From positions 1-6,565 of the forward strand of contig CAYFOO010000071.1 of NCBI GenBank assembly GCA_964344775.1: a DNA stretch of 6,565 nt, written 5' to 3'. This document shows positions 5,163 to 6,565 of the stretch, in pieces. The notes below the pieces were generated by a model that did no database searches, was not told where the DNA came from, and worked only from the letters and a program-made list of their open reading frames with translations. Made by a program: the position numbers and the translations under genes. The stretch comes from CAYFMH01 sp964344775. Lineage in GTDB: Bacteria > Patescibacteriota > Gracilibacteria > UBA4473. How positions within the stretch are numbered: the stretch's first letter is position 1; every line of letters begins with the position of its first letter.

Positions 5163-5175
5163 ATCAAGACTTGTC
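5163..5175. repeat. Right direct-repeat copy bracketing the 4.6-5.2 kb block
   Basis: ATCAAGAC (5163-5170) plus TTGTC (5171-5175), partner of the copy at 4607-4622. It overlaps the last codons and stop of the leftward gene ending at 5164. In the partner copy the same bases lead directly into the nine-T terminator hairpin. Confidence 0.4.
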
Positions 5176-5409
5176 ATCTAAATCAGATAAAACGGGATCA
5201 TCTTTCATATCTTGCACAGTTTTTCTAACTCTCTCGAGATATTTATCAGATCTTACATCAGCTAATTTTGTAACTCCATCAGATGGTTTATCTTTTTTAG
5301 GCTCATTTTCCCCTTTGTCATCAGGTAAGACCATCCCTTCAAATCCATCCATTGCCTTTTGAAGTTCAGCAGCTTCTACTTCTGGATTGTAAGAGTTTTT
5401 ATTTGCCAT
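5164..5409 (-). CDS. Small acidic hydrophilic protein, unknown
   Basis: Unrecognised 81-residue protein, last in the leftward operon and 32 bases after the preceding stop. Residues 8-30 (NPEVEAAELQKAMDGFEGMVLP) look helical. A low-complexity Lys/Asp/Glu/Pro linker follows (31-45), then a second charged helix (about 50-70, ADVRSDKYLERVRKTVQDM). It ends in an acidic tail, DDPVLSDLDDKS. There is no cysteine, membrane span or signal peptide. No Shine-Dalgarno precedes the ATG. The stop is TGA and lies inside one copy of the 13-base direct repeat; the terminator-like hairpin now sits about 550 bp further on. It may be an adaptor or a partner of the other operon products. Confidence 0.7.
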   Translation of the reverse strand: MANKNSYNPEVEAAELQKAMDGFEGMVLPDDKGENEPKKDKPSDGVTKLADVRSDKYLERVRKTVQDMKDDPVLSDLDDKS

Positions 5410-5441
5410 CTTTTGTTAGATTTTTTCCCACTTTCAGATGC

Positions 5442-5678
5442 TTAATTATCTAAATAATGATATAATTCTGCCCCCAACCTGTACATTTCGTCTATTTCTT
5501 CATCCAGTAGCTCATCCAAATTTCCCCCTGCTATTTCTATAAATCGAGCTACCTTAACTGCATCAGAAGATTTTTCAGCTAAAAGTGTTCGGTGTAATTC
5601 TCGATATGTTTCAAGAAGTGCCTCTGCATCGGCTTTATATTGATCATCAAAATGAATTTCTGTATTTTCTGTTTCTAT
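5442..5678 (-). CDS. Tandem paralogue of the 75-residue protein, ATA in place of ATG
   Basis: This frame has no ATG, GTG or TTG near its 5' end but clearly encodes a second copy of its upstream neighbour: ARFIEIAGGNLDELL matches SRYIEILGKDFNELL, and the tail YRLGAELYHYLDN matches YRLGRELHHYLNN at 10 of 13 positions. From YR onward 15 of 34 positions are identical before that tail. The expected start is ATA at 5676-5678: it lies 2 bases after the upstream stop in the context TAAAAATAGAA, exactly where the neighbour has TAAAAATGGAA. So one G-to-A change, a sequencing error, or real AUA (or downstream AUU) initiation explains it. Counting from ATA gives 78 residues, acidic and helical. Function unknown. 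Confidence 0.65.
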   Translation of the reverse strand: METENTEIHFDDQYKADAEALLETYRELHRTLLAEKSSDAVKVARFIEIAGGNLDELLDEEIDEMYRLGAELYHYLDN

Positions 5679-5680
5679 TT

Positions 5681-5908
5681 TTAGTTATTTAAATAATGGT
5701 GTAATTCTCTCCCTAACCTATAAAATTCTTCTTCCTCTTCTTCTGTTAATAATTCATTAAAATCTTTCCCTAAAATCTCTATATAACGACTTGCCTTTTC
5801 TGCATCTGCTAAACCTTGTTCAGCAAGTGCATCTCGCAATGCTCTATATTTAGCAAGAGTTTCTGCTATTTCTTCTTCTGGGGATTTTTCTTTAAAACTT
5901 TTTTCCAT
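5681..5908 (-). CDS. 75-residue acidic helical protein, paralogue pair member
   Basis: Unrecognised family. The sequence is helical and charged throughout: EEEIAETLAKYRALRDALAE (11-30) looks like an amphipathic helix, SRYIEILGKDFNELL follows, then a run of glutamates (about 55-60) and the C-terminal YRLGRELHHYLNN. It has a diverged tandem copy immediately downstream with the same ending, so duplication was local; the DNA of the 3' ends also matches with an offset of 239 bases (5684-5722 against 5445-5483). The ATG is 2 bases after the upstream stop, implying translational coupling, with no Shine-Dalgarno of its own. No membrane span or cysteine. Probably forms helical bundles or hetero-oligomers with its paralogue. 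Confidence 0.75.
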   Translation of the reverse strand: MEKSFKEKSPEEEIAETLAKYRALRDALAEQGLADAEKASRYIEILGKDFNELLTEEEEEEFYRLGRELHHYLNN

Positions 5909-5910
5909 TT

Positions 5911-6531
5911 TTATTGTCTTGAAATAAATGCTCTGATTCTCTGTATGTGATCTTTAATTGCTCCTCCTTCTCCAGCTCCTGAAAGAGTTAATGTTCTATG
6001 TGCTAAATTAGCCAAGTAAGAATCGATTTCTTTTAATTGTTCTCTTGAAAGATTGTCTCTACTTTCTCTAACATATCTAGCTAATTCTTTGGCAATTTTC
6101 ACCTGCTCCTTAAATTGCTCTGGCGTTAAATTTTCATAAATTCTTTTATCACTTTCTTTGACCAGTTTCAACACAAAACGTGGATCTCTTTCTCTTAAAT
6201 CAATAGACCTCCCTGAACGAAGAATAGCTTCCTCTTCTCTGGTAGGCTTATATGCTTCAAATGTTGGCCTGTCAACTCCTTGCCCACCACTTCCTGTAGA
6301 AGCCATTTCCATTCTGGTTGGCATTCCTTCATTACTAACTTTGTTCTGCGAAATCCTCACTCCTTCTGGAGTAACTAAGTCTCCTTCCAACACATTATCA
6401 ACCATATCTTGAAACTCTCTCACAGCTTTCCCTATTCCCTTCTTCGCCATTTCAGCCAATTCCATTGCATCCTTCAGATTGATCATAATTGGATTGAGTT
6501 GATCAGCCACTTCTTTAAGGAAACTCTGCAA
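5911..6531 (-). CDS. 206-residue helical protein, unknown, first in operon
   Basis: Not recognised. N-terminal residues 1-50 form a likely amphipathic helix (AMELAEMAKKGIGKAVREFQDM). A flexible Gly/Ser/Pro-rich middle (about 55-95) follows, with GSGGQG at 81-86. The C-terminal half is charged and helical: VLKLVKESDKRIYENLTPEQ, then AKELARYVRESRDNLS, then IDSYLANLAHRTL, ending AFISRQ. The start is uncertain: TTG at 6529-6531 lies inside the terminal repeat only three codons after an in-frame TAA; GTG at 6508-6510 and ATG at 6484-6486 (191 residues) are alternatives, and none has a Shine-Dalgarno. It leads a four-gene leftward operon with a 2-base gap to the next gene. If the repeat is an assembly boundary, the true upstream promoter lies outside this window. 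Confidence 0.7.
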   Translation of the reverse strand: MQSFLKEVADQLNPIMINLKDAMELAEMAKKGIGKAVREFQDMVDNVLEGDLVTPEGVRISQNKVSNEGMPTRMEMASTGSGGQGVDRPTFEAYKPTREEEAILRSGRSIDLRERDPRFVLKLVKESDKRIYENLTPEQFKEQVKIAKELARYVRESRDNLSREQLKEIDSYLANLAHRTLTLSGAGEGGAIKDHIQRIRAFISRQ

Positions 6532-6565
6532 AACTGATTAAAAGCTGGTAAAATTGAGAAAATTT
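6511..6565. repeat. Right copy of 55-bp perfect terminal inverted repeat
   Basis: Exact reverse complement of bases 1-55. It contains the TTG and first seven codons of the leftward gene ending at 5911, so that gene's possible start and the region immediately upstream are shared with the left end of the window. Confidence 0.95.

Noticed and set aside
5445..5722. CRISPR-like repeats
   Set aside because: The two similar segments 239 bases apart are the conserved 3' ends of tandem paralogous genes, not short spaced repeats.

Overview
This AT-rich window carries nine protein-coding genes that I consider real, one gene remnant and several structured non-coding stretches. No rRNA, tRNA or CRISPR array is visible. 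The recognisable genes are trmB, uppP, an N-formylglutamate-amidohydrolase-family gene and an M19 dipeptidase. They suit a bacterium with a small, tightly packed genome. Almost no gene has a Shine-Dalgarno sequence, and three promoters lie 6 to 23 bases from their start codons, so leaderless or near-leaderless mRNAs look common. This, with the short intergenic gaps and many small unknown proteins, suggests a Candidate Phyla Radiation-like organism. That placement is an inference; no marker gene here fixes the phylum. UGA behaves as a normal stop.

Layout, left to right. Bases 1-55 and 6511-6565 are perfect inverted copies of one another, so both ends of the window lie in a repeat. Bases 205-2518 hold leftward genes: the N-formylglutamate-amidohydrolase-like gene, then uppP and trmB, the last two separated by 3 bases. 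The 133-base gap before uppP carries a 14-base tandem duplication and a two-hairpin module flanked by direct repeats. The M19 dipeptidase gene (2597-3556) runs rightward from a promoter that overlaps the divergent promoter of the amidohydrolase gene. It ends 3 bases from a convergent gene for a small four-helix membrane protein. Next comes a single-span protein with a long Glu/Arg-rich tail; its promoter has the same hexamers and spacing as the amidohydrolase promoter.

Bases 4574-5175 are the strangest part. They hold a hairpin with a nine-T tract (leftward), a cloverleaf-like palindromic module of about 95 bp, and a rightward 145-codon frame with no usable start. The last two are bracketed by a 13-base direct repeat, as if a block of about 555 bp had been inserted between the last gene of the next operon and its terminator. 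The right end (5164-6531) is a leftward operon of four small, charged, mostly helical proteins of unknown function. Two of them are tandem paralogues, and the second has ATA where its sister has ATG.

How the genes work together: uppP recycles the undecaprenyl carrier for envelope glycan synthesis, trmB modifies tRNA, and the amidohydrolase-like and M19 genes look like small amide/peptide scavenging enzymes sharing one regulatory region. The right-hand operon may be a small multi-protein complex, but nothing in the sequence gives its function.
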